Assembly (NCBI GenBank): GCA_003550325.1
Contig: QKWP01000435.1
Span: forward strand, 165,733 to 229,732
Source: Gigaspora rosea
Taxonomy: Eukaryota; Glomeromycota; Glomeromycetes; Diversisporales; Gigasporaceae
Length of the DNA stretch: 64,000 nucleotides
Direction of reading: 5' to 3'
Shown: in pieces, positions 10,343 to 23,610 of the stretch
How positions within the stretch are numbered: position 1 is the first letter of the stretch
How the letters are laid out: each line of letters starts with the position of its first letter
Program-made: the position numbers and the translations under genes
Notes under the pieces: model-generated
What the model saw: the letters and a program-made list of their open reading frames with translations, nothing else
Database searches by the model: none
What the model was told of the DNA's origin: nothing

Positions 10343-11854
10343 CCTTTTTGCAAAATTAATTCTGCAGGTAGATTTGTATATTGACAAAAGGTACGATTAT
10401 TATTTATTGAATCTATTTCTTGACTATCAATAAGATCAATAGCAGTTGCAACAAATGGTTCTAAATTGTTATATTTTTGAGGTAAGGATAGATATGCTAA
10501 TTTATTTAAATTATCTGCCATTGCACAGAATTCTACCAAATATGTAGTATCAGTTGGTGATAATGTTGATGGAGTTTTTATTTTGTTATTAATTATTTGT
10601 ATTATTTCATTTGTTATGTGCCCATTTCTAATTTCATTTAGCACTTTATAAAACATTAAATCATTGTTTTGTCTTCTAGGTATTGTTAAAAATATTGAAT
10701 AAAATTCAGACCATACAGGAGAATAGAATACCTGATCACCATTTACTGGAGGTAGTTGTGCAAGATCTCCAATTAATAAAACTCTAATTCTACCAAATGG
10801 TAAAGCATTATTGTGTAAACGAGCAAAAAGATTATTTATAAATGTTAATAGGCATAGAAATTTTATCAATTATAATAACTTCAGTATTTAGAAGAAGTTT
10901 GTAAGTTTCTTGATCATTTAAGGCTAAACTCATATGATTACCAGAAGATGGACATATTTTTAGTTGTTAATATATTGTTTTTCCTTCTATATTTTGAGCA
11001 GCTACACTAGTTGGAGCTATTAATAAATATTTTTTATGATGTGATAGAAGGTAATTTATAATTAATATTATTAAATCTGATTTTCCTGTTCCTACTGATC
11101 CAGTTAGAAAAAAATATGGATGCCCATGTTCGTTTATATGACCCCATGCTGAAGTTAATAGATTGAATACTGCATATGGTCTGTTGGTGTTTCTAATATA
11201 GAATATTGAGTAATTAAATGAAGAGAACACATTAATGTATTGAGCTGGTTTTGTATAACTATTGCAATATTATTTTGCATATTATTTACTATTTTGTTTA
11301 TTTGTTGCTGATAATTATGTGAAAAATTTATAAATCTTGTTGTTGTATTTTGACTAATATTTTGGATTGCTTGATTAAATTGTTCTAAAAATCTTGCTTG
11401 AAAATATGTTTGGTAGTTTGGATATGAACCTAGTAAATCATTTTCATTTCTACAAGGGAATTGAAGCAAAAGTTGTTGGTAAAAGAATGTTCTCCATCTT
11501 CTATAGATAAATGTTGAAATCGTACTAATATTGCTTTTTTTCTTTTAATTACAAATTTATTTTGTTGGTCTATCCAATAGTTAACAGTTGAATTTGGTTG
11601 ATTTGATTTTATTTTATAATTTTGATAATAATATGGGTATGTTATATTATTAAAGCATAAATAATTCATCTTAAAAAATATTTGTCAATAGCATTAGCCC
11701 AATATAGATTAGAGTTTTTATTATCTAATAAATAAAGTAGGTTTATATTTTTTGTTTATATATCAGATAGGGTAGATGGTAGATATTCAGTAGCTATTGT
11801 TGATCAACATATAGAGTAACCAATTAGAAGAATTATTAGTTCCATTGATCCAAG

Positions 11855-12145
11855 TAGTGTTCCGCAGACCTGATCTGAGATGCGGATCTGATCCGGATCC
11901 ATAGTCGTCGGATCCCAAAAATCAAGGATCTGGATTTGGTTTGTCAGATTCGGATCCATATAAAGACCCGAAAAGATCCGTAAGGATCCGATCCTTCATA
12001 TGTAAAGAGTTCTTCAGATCTGGTCAGGACCCGGATCCGTATATTTAAACAATGATTCGAATCTATACTTGGACCCGATTTGAAATTTCGGATCAGATTC
12101 AGATCTTAAAAAATATCCGTCTGATCCAATCCGTGCGGAACACTA
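11855..12145. mobile_element. hAT-like MITE, 291 bp, inside the Helitron
   Basis: Ends tagtgttccgc and gcggaacacta are perfect inverted repeats. The interior is rich in ggatcc/gatccg words. The flanks gatccaag (11847-11854) and gctctaag (12146-12153) agree at 6 of 8 bases. Both encode the same three-codon position of the Helitron (LGS versus LRA), so they are a decayed 8-bp duplication. Confidence 0.75.
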
Positions 12146-13178
12146 GCTCTAAGGCATCTTGCTAATATATGTGTTCTGTAAGAATTATATTCTGTTAGTT
12201 TAAAAAGATCTTAATTTTCTGGTTTTGTAATATATTTAATCATATATTTAGCAAAAGATTTTGAGGTAATATATTGAAAATTACAATATCTTTGCCATAT
12301 TAACAAAGTTGGTAGGTGATATAGAACAACCCATCAATCAGCTTCTTTAGTTCGATGATATATATAATATAATAAAGAAGGATCTAAATAAGTGTTATTA
12401 GATAATTGTGCTAAAAATCTTTTTTTGCATTGTTTTCCAGGAAGTGGTGGTCCACCACATTTATTAGGAGAACATTTATAAATTTGGTGTTTATTAACTA
12501 AATTATAAAGGTTTGGTTCAGTTTGAGGATCTGGTAAATCAGCTCGTATTATATTATTGTTTATTAAAGTTGGAATTGGTGTATCAAGATAAGCTATACC
12601 ATGGGTATGTATACTACCATGATTTTGAAATTCATCTTTTTCAAAATGATATAACCATTTACCCCATTCAGCAAGTTTTGGATTTTTCCATAGTAGATTA
12701 CGAATTGAATTTAGTTTTTGATGATAATGTAAATATGTATGCAAAGGTCTATTTGTTGGTATAGTACTATGGTTATTAGTTTTTGATAATATTTTTTGTA
12801 AATGTGGCCAAAGTCCTTCTGCTATAGTCATAGTATAGAAAATTTGAGGTAGTCCAAAACTTTGAACCATTGCATTTACAGATTGTTGTCATTGACGAAA
12901 ATAAATATTACCAGTTCAAATATAAGAAGGAATAGTAGTTGTTATTGTTTCATTAATTATTGGTTAATTATTGTAAATATTTTGATTAATTAAATCTGCT
13001 ATAGTAGGAAGACGTTGTTGATTAGTTAAGCACTGATGTAAAATGCATTGTCTATTTTGATAATTTCTTAATTTTTCTAAATTAATATAGGACCAATATG
13101 GCCAATACCAGTGAAGATGAAATCTAGAATCTGGATATAATAAATGAAGTTTAATATATTTGGTATATGTATCGATAC

Positions 13179-13878
13179 TAGAGCTTGTACCCGTATAAGC
13201 ATTACCCGGGTAACCCGGTTAACACCTGTCAACCGGGTCATAGCTATCATTAACTGGGTGACCCGGATTTATTATCGATAAGCATAATAATATGACATAC
13301 AAACGTATGTACAGTACATATGTCCGTTGGGAGTGAGGTCATTTTAAATTTTATTATTTAAACCCAGTTAATTTTCTGACGGCCTCTAGCTGTTGGAGAA
13401 TAAACTGATTATGTTATAGCTATTATCATGATTCTTGGAGCACTTGTAAAATTTGCTGAATGAATTTTAGGCCGGTTAAACTTATATATTAAAGTTTATA
13501 CATAAAAATTAAATAAATTTATCGGTTACCATTATCATTATACGTAGTTTTTTAAAAAAATGCATATAAGAGAATTTATGATTTTGCATCAATCAATAAA
13601 AAAAAACTGGGTTACCCAGATTATTAAGATGACCCATTTTATAATGTTGTAAACGGTAAGTAACCCGGAGCTTAAATTTTTTAACGGGTACACCTCTAAA
13701 AAAATTACATACCCTTAAGAGGTACCTCAATTTTGCATTAGCCAATCAAACAAACTGGGTCAACCGGATCACCCGGGTAACCCAGATTTTTCAAAACAAT
13801 CCGGTTTGTGACCTGGTAATAATCTGGTAAACGGGCGGATTATCCGGAATTTGAAATTTATTTCGGGTACAACCTCTA
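13179..13878. mobile_element. hAT-like MITE, 700 bp, inside the Helitron
   Basis: Termini tagagcttgtacccg and cgggtacaacctcta are a 15-bp inverted repeat with one mismatch. The flanks atcgatac (13171-13178) and atcaatac (13879-13886) are an 8-bp duplication with one mismatch. The interior holds many acccgg/ccgggt words in both directions. No ORF. Confidence 0.8.
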
Positions 13879-14885
13879 ATCAATACAAATACAATGATTA
13901 TTTATTCTATTAGAGATTTTTTCCCAATGATTATGTCCATCTGGAAAAAGATCAGGAAAAGAATGGTTTCTAAGTTTGGATCATTATTTGGAATAGGTAA
14001 TTCTATATTATTAGAATCTATCATAAAACCAGCTATTAGTCTACTATAATAAAAATCCTAATTATGAATTTCTGAGTTAAAATTATATAGTGGTATTACT
14101 ATATCTGATTGTTGAAATGATAAATTGTTAGTGGAAATATTTTTTTCATTAATTAATTGGGCTATAGGAAAAGTATTTGGAGGACATGTAATAATTATTG
14201 ATGAAAACATTTGATCAAATTGTTGAAAAAAATGATTATTAATTTTTAACTAGTTAGCTGCATCTAACAATGAGGGATAAAACCAGTTGTTATTAGATGT
14301 TGGATCTAATATAACACCTAGTGTTCCTGAGTAAAGGTATAGTGCACAAATATTTTTTGATAGTCCAAATGCACCAGTAAGATGACGTTAGTGTGTAAAG
14401 CAATTTGAATTTTCAGTACATCCAAGTGAGCAACTTAAAGAATTGGAGAAAGCCAATATCGATAAAACATTAGAACATTTGTTAGAGCATTAGGAATTGT
14501 AGTTATTATTGGAGCATTATAACGTTTGGAAGTAGATATACAAGAATTGCATATAGCAATATGTTCTTCTTTAGCAGGATGTTTGGTAAGAGATAAATAT
14601 AGAAAAGATTGACATAGATCATATTCTGTGTTAATATCATAATGGATCTATTTTGCTTGAGTTGAAAACATGAGAATTGAGCAATGAGAACAGGGAACAC
14701 ATGGAAACATGTATAAAATTTCAGTTTGAAAACAGTGATTAAGAGAGATTAAAGAGCTTATAGGTTGCCATGGGAGAAAGAAATAAAGTTAGATGCTGGT
14801 TGATACTGATTGTCTGGTAAAAATGCAGATGCTAAAGTAGGTGCTCATGGATGGTTCATGTTGACATTCAACTAAACTTAATATC

Positions 14886-15351
14886 CTAATATCTAACTCA
14901 AACATACGCTATAACTATCTAACTCACTTGGCACTACAAATTCACTATTCACACTTTGTCAAAACTCCTACACAAAGAACACTTAATTTTACCTTTTTAT
15001 ATTAAAATATCGCACTAAACCAATATTTTTATTGTCTCTAATCCTTAAAATCTAACCCTTATAGATCTTACATTTCTCTTATTTATATTGCTACATTGTG
15101 CATAATTACATCATATAATAATTTAACTATATACTTGTATTACCCTTATATCTTTCTATAATAGTATGCCATAATCAATAAACTTTCATACGCTGATCAT
15201 CAATCACGGTATTTATCTATACCTAATCTTGATTGATGTGAATCATTCAAACTGTATTCTCATCCCATCATTGTTACTTTCGTTCTATTATATATTGTAC
15301 AATCAATTCGCATCCCTTTCACCAAGTATAAGAGTTCTTCAAAAACTATGT
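14886..15351 (-). repeat. 3' LTR of retrotransposon A
   Basis: Collinear with 19047-19521 over its length with roughly one change in ten bases. Shared landmarks include ctataactatctaact, gttcttcaaaaactatg and ttattgtctctaatcct. The pol reading frame ends exactly at its inner edge. Confidence 0.75.
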
Positions 15352-18300
15352 GATATGAGCTGGACCCCATTTGGTCTCGTTCTCGAGAGCCACTTCACCT
15401 TCACTTATTTGCATTTCTTTTTGATTCGAAGAGTCATTCCAGGTAAACAACCTTTTTAACCTATTTCTTGTGATTGGATTCTTTAACTCACTTCCATTTA
15501 ATTCATCTAAATACACTTGTCTGTATTTACTAATTTTGCGCACTCGATATGGACCCATCTACCGATAGTTCAACTTCATAGGTGACGTGTCCAAGGTCGA
15601 ATCATAAATTAATACTAAGTCTCCTTCTCGATATACATCCTTAAATGTTGCCTTATTCTGTCCTTCTCTAACTGTGCATTTTTCAAATCCTCTACCATAC
15701 CCTTCAACTGTTTTGTCTGGTATTCTAATAATTCATCTGTCGTCTATTCCTTCTGCACCACATACACCTGATAACTCTCTAACATTAGTTGGAATAGAGT
15801 TATAGCATCTCGTCCATAGACTAGTTGAAATAGTAACTGTCCTAAATCATTCACCATAATGTTTATAGCCCAAATCGCGCTCCTCATATATTCATGCTAT
15901 TTATTCTGTTTTTTTGTGCATATTTTTCAGATAATTCTTGTAAATTTCTGAACTGTATGCTCTGCACAGCCCTTAGCCTCTGGATGATAACTTGCTACAA
16001 ATCTCTGATCTATATTCAATCGGATTGCCAGTTCCATCAACAGATTGTTTTTGAGTTCTGTTACTCTATACTAATACTAGCACCGCGAAACAACTATGCC
16101 AAGTAATATTACTTTATCCCAAATGAATTGAGCGATTACATTCACATTTTTCTTTCTTAATACTTTACCTTCTACAAATCCTGTCAATTCCTCCACTGCT
16201 AACACTACGTGTTCATGACCCTTACTAGTCCTTGGTAATGGTCCCAAACAGTCAATGTACAGCTTATAGAATATTTAACTTGTTGCAGTTACATGTATTG
16301 GCTCTTTTATCGCCTTAATCGAACACTTTTGGCATTCTATTTACGATTTAACGTACCTTTCTGCATCATCATATATATTGCCAGAAGCCTAGCAATAGTT
16401 CATGAGTATTTTCCTAGCAGTAGTATTTATTCCTCGGTGTCATTCTTCTTCACCAGTGCCCAATGATTTGCTACTATAAAATCTTACTTTTCCTTTGTAT
16501 CAAATATCACACGTTTTGGCGGGACACCCTTTCTTGCTCATTTATATAAATGCTCCCCGATTATACAGTACCACTTCACCTTCCATCGAATTGAGGCAGA
16601 TCCCATGATAGTACTGAATTCTCTCATTCAAAACATTGTAAGTAGTTCTTTATCCATAATAAATCTTGTTTAGCATTATTGACCTTTTCAATACTCATGA
16701 TTAATCCTTCCAAGAAGTCTTCATCATTCACCTTTTCATCCACGCTATCATTTGGATAGCTTGACAGTCCGTCAGCATTACCGTATCTCTTTCCACTTTT
16801 GTAGCAAATCTTAAATTCAAAGGCTTGTAGATCCAAACCCATCGCATTAATCTCTCTTTCAATTCGGCTTTATTAAACAGCTATTCAAGTGCTTGGTGAT
16901 CTACCCAACAATAAAATCCATTCCACCAACATAACATTCATTTGCCTTACATCCAAACACTATCGCCAAGCATTCCTTTTTCGTCACTGTGTAGTTGATT
17001 TCATGCTTATTCAATTTCTTAATTCAAAGGTAATAGGTCAAATTCTCCTTTTCGCAGCTTGTTCCAATACTGCACCAATAGATACATTACTTGTATCGGT
17101 ATACAGATGATATGGCTTTCTTCCTGCTTTCGTGCCATTCCAAACAGGTTCTTTTAAAATTATCTCTTCTAATAATATTCCTTTCAATTTTACAAATGTC
17201 TCCTTCTGTTTTTCACCCAGATGAATTTACTGTCCTTCTTCATTAAATCTGTAAGCAGTCTTGCAATCTTGCTAAAATTTTTCATGAACTATCGATAATA
17301 TCCCACAGTACTATAAAATGATCGAACTTCATCACAACTCTTGGGTACCGACCAATTCTGTACCTTTTTTCAAACCCTTCTTGTCCACTTTTATTCCACA
17401 CTTACTTACAATAAATTTGTACATACTCAATTTTTTATAGGCAATATAGTACTTTTTAGCGACAAAGATAAGTCCAGCTTTCTCAAACGTTTTCGCCAAA
17501 GGTATCGATATGCTCCTTTAGGTAACTGTCTGTCTATAAGCCTACATCATCCTAATACACTGCAGTCACCTTTTTCACCTATCTTCCTTCAATATTAAAT
17601 CTATCAATCTTTGGAATATCTCACCAGCATTTCTTAAACTCATACACATTACAGTATATCCCAAAACATCTAATGTTAATACAACCACTTTATCTTGGTC
17701 TCCTTGTATCCATATTTGCCATTATCCCTTGAACGCATCAACAACTGGAATACCATTTATGTCCTGCTGCTTGCTCTAAAATGTCTCTAATGATCGGTAA
17801 TGGATAACTATATTTAATATATATTTATTAAGTGGCTTCATATTTCCTACTGCTTGTATATGATCATCCCACCTTCCTTTTTATCAACTGAGAAGCATTG
17901 ATACGCATACAGACTATTTCCTTCTTCTAGTAGTCCATATTTTATTATCTCTTTTAAATGTTCTTCAAACAATTGAGCTTTCTTCAGATTGTTGTATCCC
18001 ATAAAACTCTCAAAAACTTTAGGTAATTTGTATTGTTGGGTAAATGTATTATGGTTATAGCCATCTATAACTATAATGTGTTTGTTAAATCTTGAATGAA
18101 TGGCTTTCCAATTGTTTTAGCTACATCAGGTCCTAACTATTTCAGGATACATAACCATTCTTCTGACAAACGTAATATTGCACAGTACAACACTTATTCC
18201 TTTGCTGCATTTCTTTATCAGTAAAGGTTTTTACCACTTTTACTAACTCCTTTACAGTGTTTTTTATTTTCTGGATGTTGCTATCAGGCTTTTTATCTTA

Positions 18301-18876
18301 CTCGACTTATCTTTAGACCTTGCAATGTACCTGTTAACTCATCAATTTCAGACGCAGTCCCTCTACTCATTTTTTGTATATCGAATTTATTGTTCTTGTG
18401 ATACCTTTCAACTTTTATAGCTAAAGCTCTCGCTTCTTTATAATCAGCAGGAAAATGTTCCTCTACTTTCAGTTGATATCTTCTTTCAACCCAGCAATAA
18501 ACCACTTTCTCTTTTCTCTTGATCATATCTCATCCTTTATTATGTGGGCATACGAATCGAACCTATTTGAATATCCAACTACCAATCTTGTTTTATCTTT
18601 GTTAGTCATGCAACCTTTCTTCTACATGATATTTAGTCTTCACTACCTTTATCATATTGGTTTTCAAATCAGACCAAGTTGTTGAAGCTTTCATTAATAC
18701 GCGCACCCATATTCTGGCTTTATCAAAAACATGAAGACCAACTATTTTCTTCTTTCAGTCATCATTCTATTGCTTTGATTTAGCATACATCTCGAAGTCG
18801 AAAAGAAAGTCCTCCACATCTTCGTCCTCATGACCATGATAGAATGGGTTTGTGATGACATCTTTTGTTGACATTG
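15346..18876 (-). pseudogene. gag-pol of retrotransposon A (broken)
   Basis: Gag starts at an ATG at 18876 (MSTKDVITNPFYHGHEDED) and soon hits a stop; another Gag piece is 18526-18293 (EEHFPADYKEARALAIKVE). An RT-like segment is readable around 18000-17600 with stops. RNase H pieces follow: KPYHLYTDTSNVSIGAVLEQ near 17120 and the frame 16842-16624 (FKICYKSGKRYGNADGLSS, the C-terminal RNase H/tether region). The integrase C-terminus is 15558-15346, beginning MGPYRVRKISKYRQVYLDEL, a GPY-type module that supports the Ty3/gypsy assignment. I could not find an intact catalytic motif. Many stops and frameshifts show it is old. Confidence 0.75.
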
Positions 18877-19046
18877 CTGATCACTCTCACAAAAGTTGTG
18901 TTGTGTTTTGTTTTATTTACTTTTTATTTATTAACTATATTTGATAACTTGATTCTGAACAATTTCTTTTATATCCACTTTTGCTACAAGAGAACTTTAT
19001 TTACCCAGATCCTCCTCTGTCAAAGGGTTAATAGTATCTACCATTT

Positions 19047-19521
19047 CTAATATTTAACTCAAACGTTGCTATAACTATCTAACTTGCTTGGTACTACAAA
19101 TTCACTATTCGCACTTTGTCAAACTCCTACACAAAGAACACTTAATTTTACCTTTTCATATTAAAATTTCACACCCAAAACAATATTTTTATTGTCTCTA
19201 ATCCTTAAAATCTAACTCTTACAGATCTTACATTTCTTTTATTTATATTGCTATATTGTGCATAATTATGTCATATGATAATTAACTATATACTTGTAAC
19301 ACCCTTACATCATTCTATAATAGTAAGCCATAATCAATAAACTTTCATATGCTGATCATCAATCATGTATTTATCTATACCCAATTTTGATCGATCATAC
19401 TATCACATGAATCATTCAAACCGTATTCCCGTCCCATTATTGTTTCTTTCGTTCCATTACGTATTGTACAATCAATTCGCATTCCTTTCACCAAGTATAA
19501 GGGTTCTTCAAAAACTATGCA
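19047..19521 (-). repeat. 5' LTR of retrotransposon A
   Basis: Direct repeat of 14886-15351. Just inside it, on the minus strand, is tggtagatactattaaccc, a candidate primer-binding site because it starts with TGG, though I could not match a tRNA. Confidence 0.75.
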
Positions 19522-21169
19522 ATACTAGATCATGCAAATTTATGCTGTCGAATTTGTGTGATATTTGAAGATTTGAATTTTCTGATTAGTTTACTTAATT
19601 TGTAAATAGCTCTTTTCTTTATTTAGTATAGATAACTTTCATTTGTTTTTTGTATAATTCATTAAATGTTAGTCAGAATTAATGTAAATCTCATGATTGA
19701 CATATAATTGCCCCTTGTAAAATCTTTATAACATGTTAACGTGCTAGTATATTTGAGTGTTAAGGGGTGCAGATTATAATTATTCTTAATAGCATGTCAA
19801 TATATTATGCTTAGTTGTACTATCACTTAGCATGTTAAACAATATGTTAATGTGCCAAACAATACATTAATGTGTTGTATATAAAATTCAAATATATTTG
19901 AACAAATAAATTGACTTCAGTAAAGAAAGAGAATCCAATACAACAGAACCTAATACAATACAATACAAAGAATACAAGTAGAGAAGTCTCTTTGATATTA
20001 TTTAAAAAAAAATAAAGGAAGTAAGCTAGTATAGTACAGAAGAGACTTTTATTCAAATAAATCAGAAACTTATCTCCTAGTAACTATTAGAGTTAAATCA
20101 TTTTGAATACACTGTTCTAACTTAATAGTTACAATATATACAACCAAAGATGTGCTATTTATATAATAGATCAATTTTTTTTGTGTATAGTATGTACAGT
20201 ATATACGTATAGTACATATAGTATTTTATAGTGTAATAAAATAATAAAAATAGTTTTGAGCATGAATTAAAAACTATTACCAAGAGGTTCAGAATTTTAA
20301 GATTTATATAATATATAATTATACGTATATTAAGAAAAAACCCATAATATTAGAAAAAATTCTCAACAACATATAAATATATATAACTAAAAACACAAAT
20401 AAACTAAATTAAATATTTAAATATATTTTTTAATTTAATTATCTCTATCAATATTTTGATTATATTCAAACTTAGCAAATTTATTTGTGTATTGCCCCAA
20501 GTAAAGCTGAATATAGTAAATAATAAATAACAAGTCTAAAATTACAAAATCTGGTTTTATATTGACAATATTAAAAAGATTTTGTTTTAAGAATACCTGA
20601 TAATATACTTTTTATATTGATCAAATTTGGGAAGCTGTGTGATGCAGTTGTGCTAAAACCAGGAACATACTAAGTATGATATTACAGATCGTTTTTGAAA
20701 ATTAATATATTTTTATTTTAATTATTGTAGTTAATACTGAGTCCATTATAAAATAAGTATAATCATATGAAATTCTAGTTTGGTAGGAATAATTAATTCA
20801 TTTTAAGAAAGTCTCAAAAATGTAGTAATAATCTATAACAAACTATTACGATAATGTAATTATAAAATATTTGCATGCAAAATTAAGTATTAACAAACTG
20901 CCCATATATTCCCAATCATGTATATGATCAAAAATGTTACAGATTTCTAGAATATTATAGTAATTACAATTATAAATTTTGAATGATCTAAAATGTCGTA
21001 ATGCAAGGTAACCATTTAAAATATTTAAACAGACAAACTATAAATTTAGATAGTACAATTTTCAAATTTTATAATCAATAACATTATTTTTGCATCATAT
21101 TGCATAATCAACTTATGATATTTTAGTATATGTAAAAATGCTGACTCTTCCAAAAATGAATTAATGAAA
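19522..21169. other. Intergenic, no gene seen
   Basis: AT-rich. Several imperfect copies of agcatgtta/aatgtgtt words occur at 19730-19880. The 69-codon minus frame at 19847-20056 is low complexity and not credible. Confidence 0.45.
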
Positions 21170-21375
21170 GCTATTACTTCTACTAAAAAAGGATTCTGCA
21201 AAAATCAGCATAGGCCATGCCCAAAAGCATTAAATAAACCATCTCTTACACATTTCATGTAATCGTACTAGTATATTGTAACGTGAATAAATGAAAATCA
21301 TTATTCCAAAATCAACGTAGTGCATTAAAAAAGTTGAACAGAACCATCCCTCTCACATTTTATGTAATTGTCTGG
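21170..21375 (+). repeat. Dispersed non-coding repeat, two partial units
   Basis: Units contain ctaaaaaaggattctgcaaa then aaatcagcat, and further on cacatttcatgtaatcgtac then tagtat. Related units occur at 61665-61770 and 61995-62125 in the same orientation. No open frame; nature unknown. Confidence 0.5.
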
Positions 21376-21555
21376 TATTATGAACATTTTTTAATAAATA
21401 TTAGATAAATTTAAACCCGATTTTACTTTAAATGACAAGCCATTAATTGTAATAATGAAGAATTACAAATAACATCAGATTATTATTTACTAAGAAAAAA
21501 TGAATTTTTGTAATATATAATTATCTTTTGAACAATTTACGATAAGTTTTATAAG

Positions 21556-21899
21556 GACCCCAGACAATTCTGGTCTGTATTATTTCGCCAACAATCACTT
21601 CATCGACATAACATTTTACTGACAAATACTCACTCGACAAGTTTATTTTACCAACAGTTTGTTTCACTGAAGTTCATTTCACTGACAAGTTTTTTTTTAA
21701 AAAGCACCCTAACTTTAGCCCTAATTCTACCTAATTCTACCCTGACCCTAATGACAATGATCAGAATTACTTTGTCGGTAAAATGAGCTTCGGTGAAATA
21801 AACTGTCAGTAAAATAAACGTGTCAGGAAATAATTGTCGGCGAAATGTTATGTCGGTAAAGTGATTGTCGATTAATTGATTGCCACCCGACAATTCTTA
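21556..21899. mobile_element. Foldback element with ~140-bp arms
   Basis: The left arm (about 21556-21700) and right arm (about 21760-21899) are inverted copies: words such as caacaatcactt, gacataacattt and tttattttacc recur inverted as aagtgattgtcg, aaatgttatgtc and taaaataaacg. The core is about 55 bp of ccctaa/ctaattctacc sequence. Arms are built from variants of (a/t)ttttacTGACaa. The 81-codon minus frame here is an artefact of the repeat. Confidence 0.65.
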
Positions 21900-22619
21900 T
21901 ATAGGTCATAACTGATCTGCATAAATTTAGATGTTTTTGCTACCTCTAAAATCAAGTAAATTTGCTAAAAGTTGGATTATTACATATAAATTTTATTGTA
22001 ATTTGCTAAAAACTTAAATATAACATCTAGTATCAGGTAAAAAAATATAGAGCAAATTTTCTTATTTGAATTCTATGGATCCATATAATAAAATAAAAAA
22101 TTTTCATCGAATTTGATTAGGTGGTTGCAGAGATATCTTTGATCAAAGTTTTAGAGAATTTCAAAATGCGTATCATATAACAGATACGTTTAAATTTGTT
22201 GACAAATCTTTGATCAAGGATATCTCTGTAACTATCTGATAAAATTTGATGAAAATTTTTTACTTATTCTACGGATCCATAAAATTTAAATAAAAAAATT
22301 TTCATCAAATTTGATCAAGTGGTTGCAGAGATATTCTTGATCAAAGTTTTGTTAAAAATTTAAACGTATCTGTCATGTGATACAGTATATATTTTGAAAT
22401 TCTCTAAAACTTTGATCAAAGGTATCTCTGCAACCACCTGATCAAATTTGATGAAAATTTTTTTATTTGAATTTTATGGATCCATAGAATTCAAATAAAA
22501 AAAAAATTTTCATTAAATTTGATTATGTAGTTGCAGAGATATCTTTGATCAAAGTTTTAGAGAATTTCAAAACGTATATCACATGACAGATACATTTGAA
22601 TTTTTGATCAAGGATATCT

Positions 22620-22804
22620 AGGACCTCTGAATATATTTATATCACATTATTTTTTTTATATCACCTTTGTTGTACACTTAATAATACAATTTTCTAAAAA
22701 ACATAAGTGTAACCGTACAATTTTGGCATTTAATACTAGTAAACATAGTAGATATCACATCAATTATCAAGACAAACGTTTTTTATAGTCTATTCAGGGG
22801 TCCT
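22620..22804. mobile_element. hAT-like MITE, 185 bp, inside the palindromic array
   Basis: Begins aggacctctgaata and ends tattcaggggtcct, imperfect inverted repeats. A perfect 8-bp duplication ggatatct flanks it (22612-22619, 22805-22812). It splits one array unit. Confidence 0.8.
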
Positions 22805-23265
22805 GGATATCTCTGCAACCACTTGATCAAATTTGATAAAAAATTTTTTATTTAAATTTTATGGATCCATAGAATAAGTAAAAAAAGTTTCATCAAATTT
22901 GATCGAGTGGTTGCAGAGATATCCTTGATCAAAGTTTTGTTAACAAATTTAAATGTATCTGTCATATGATACGCATTTTGAAATTCTCTAAAACTTTGAT
23001 CAAAGATATTTCTGCAACCACCTAATCAAATTTGATAAAATTTTTTTATTTGAATCCTATGGATCCATACAATTTAAATAAAAAAATTTTCATCAAATTT
23101 GATCAAGTGGTTGCAGAGATATCATTGATAAAGTTTTAGAGAATTTCAAAACATATATCACATGACAGATACGTTTAAATTTTAACAAAACTTTGATCAA
23201 GAATATCTCTGCAAATTTTTTTTATTTAAATTTTATGGATCCGTAGAATAAATAAAAAAAATTTC

Positions 23266-23610
23266 GGATAAATTAGTCCTAAGGGTGCAGTTAGTATCCG
23301 GTACAAACTCCAGGTTTAGTAGCTGGTGGCTATACCGGTAATGCAAGATGGACCGGCAGGAGGCAGAAGATCAGAGGGTTTAAATAGGCAATGCCAGTAT
23401 GTGGGTTGCAGGTATGGTAGCTAGGATAGAACCTTCGGGTGGCTACTTAAATAGGCAACCAAAAGTTGCAGGTGAGGCTAGTTGTACTCTCGTCAATGTA
23501 CAAATGTCGGCTTTCTCTCCATGTAGGGTGCCGAGGTTTAATATCTTAAATAAAAGCCAATCCCCAAAGTGGGCACTTTGACACTAAAAAAAAAAAATAA
23601 ATAAATAAAA
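23266..23610 (+). mobile_element. 5'-truncated copy of the tRNA-headed retroposon
   Basis: Shares with the inverse of 8128-8370 the blocks agagggtttaaataggcaat, agaaccttcggg, ggctagttgtactctc and ccaaagtggg, followed by ctttgacac. It lacks the tRNA-like head and ends in an A-rich tail. A perfect 15-bp duplication aataaaaaaaatttc flanks it (23251-23265, 23611-23625). 5' truncation plus tail plus TSD indicates LINE-type target-primed insertion. The 60-codon frame at 23399-23581 is chance. Confidence 0.8.

Larger units (their letters stand above)
9780..14860 (-). pseudogene. Helitron replicase/helicase (broken)
   Basis: Helitron transposase with an HUH Rep endonuclease followed by a PIF1-type helicase; it nicks and unwinds DNA for rolling-circle transposition. 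In minus-strand order: an N-terminal Cys-rich segment (PCVPCSHC, about 14690); the Rep domain in the frame 12870-12334, with the HUH-like motif NHGSIHTHGI near 12630-12600; the helicase Walker A region in 11230-10967 (FLTGSVGTGKS, with Val where GXGKS helicases usually have Ala); Walker B/motif III in 10869-10327 (LLIGDLAQLPPV); and the C-terminal helicase motif FALTVHKTQGLTIPN near 9990-9930. It carries several stops and frameshifts, three TIR insertions (10201-10342, 11855-12145, 13179-13878), and a gypsy element at its 5' coding end, so it is inactive. Helitron termini were not identified. Confidence 0.85.
14886..19521 (-). mobile_element. Ty3/gypsy LTR retrotransposon A (degenerate)
   Basis: Two diverged direct repeats (14886-15351 and 19047-19521) flank about 3.7 kb of decayed gag-pol on the minus strand. 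Gene order is Gag, RT, RNase H, integrase, the gypsy order. It lies at the 5' coding end of the Helitron. The exact outer ends and a target duplication could not be fixed. Confidence 0.8.

Noticed and set aside
21648..21893. 81-codon minus frame
   Set aside because: It lies within a foldback element and its translation reflects the short repeated motif.
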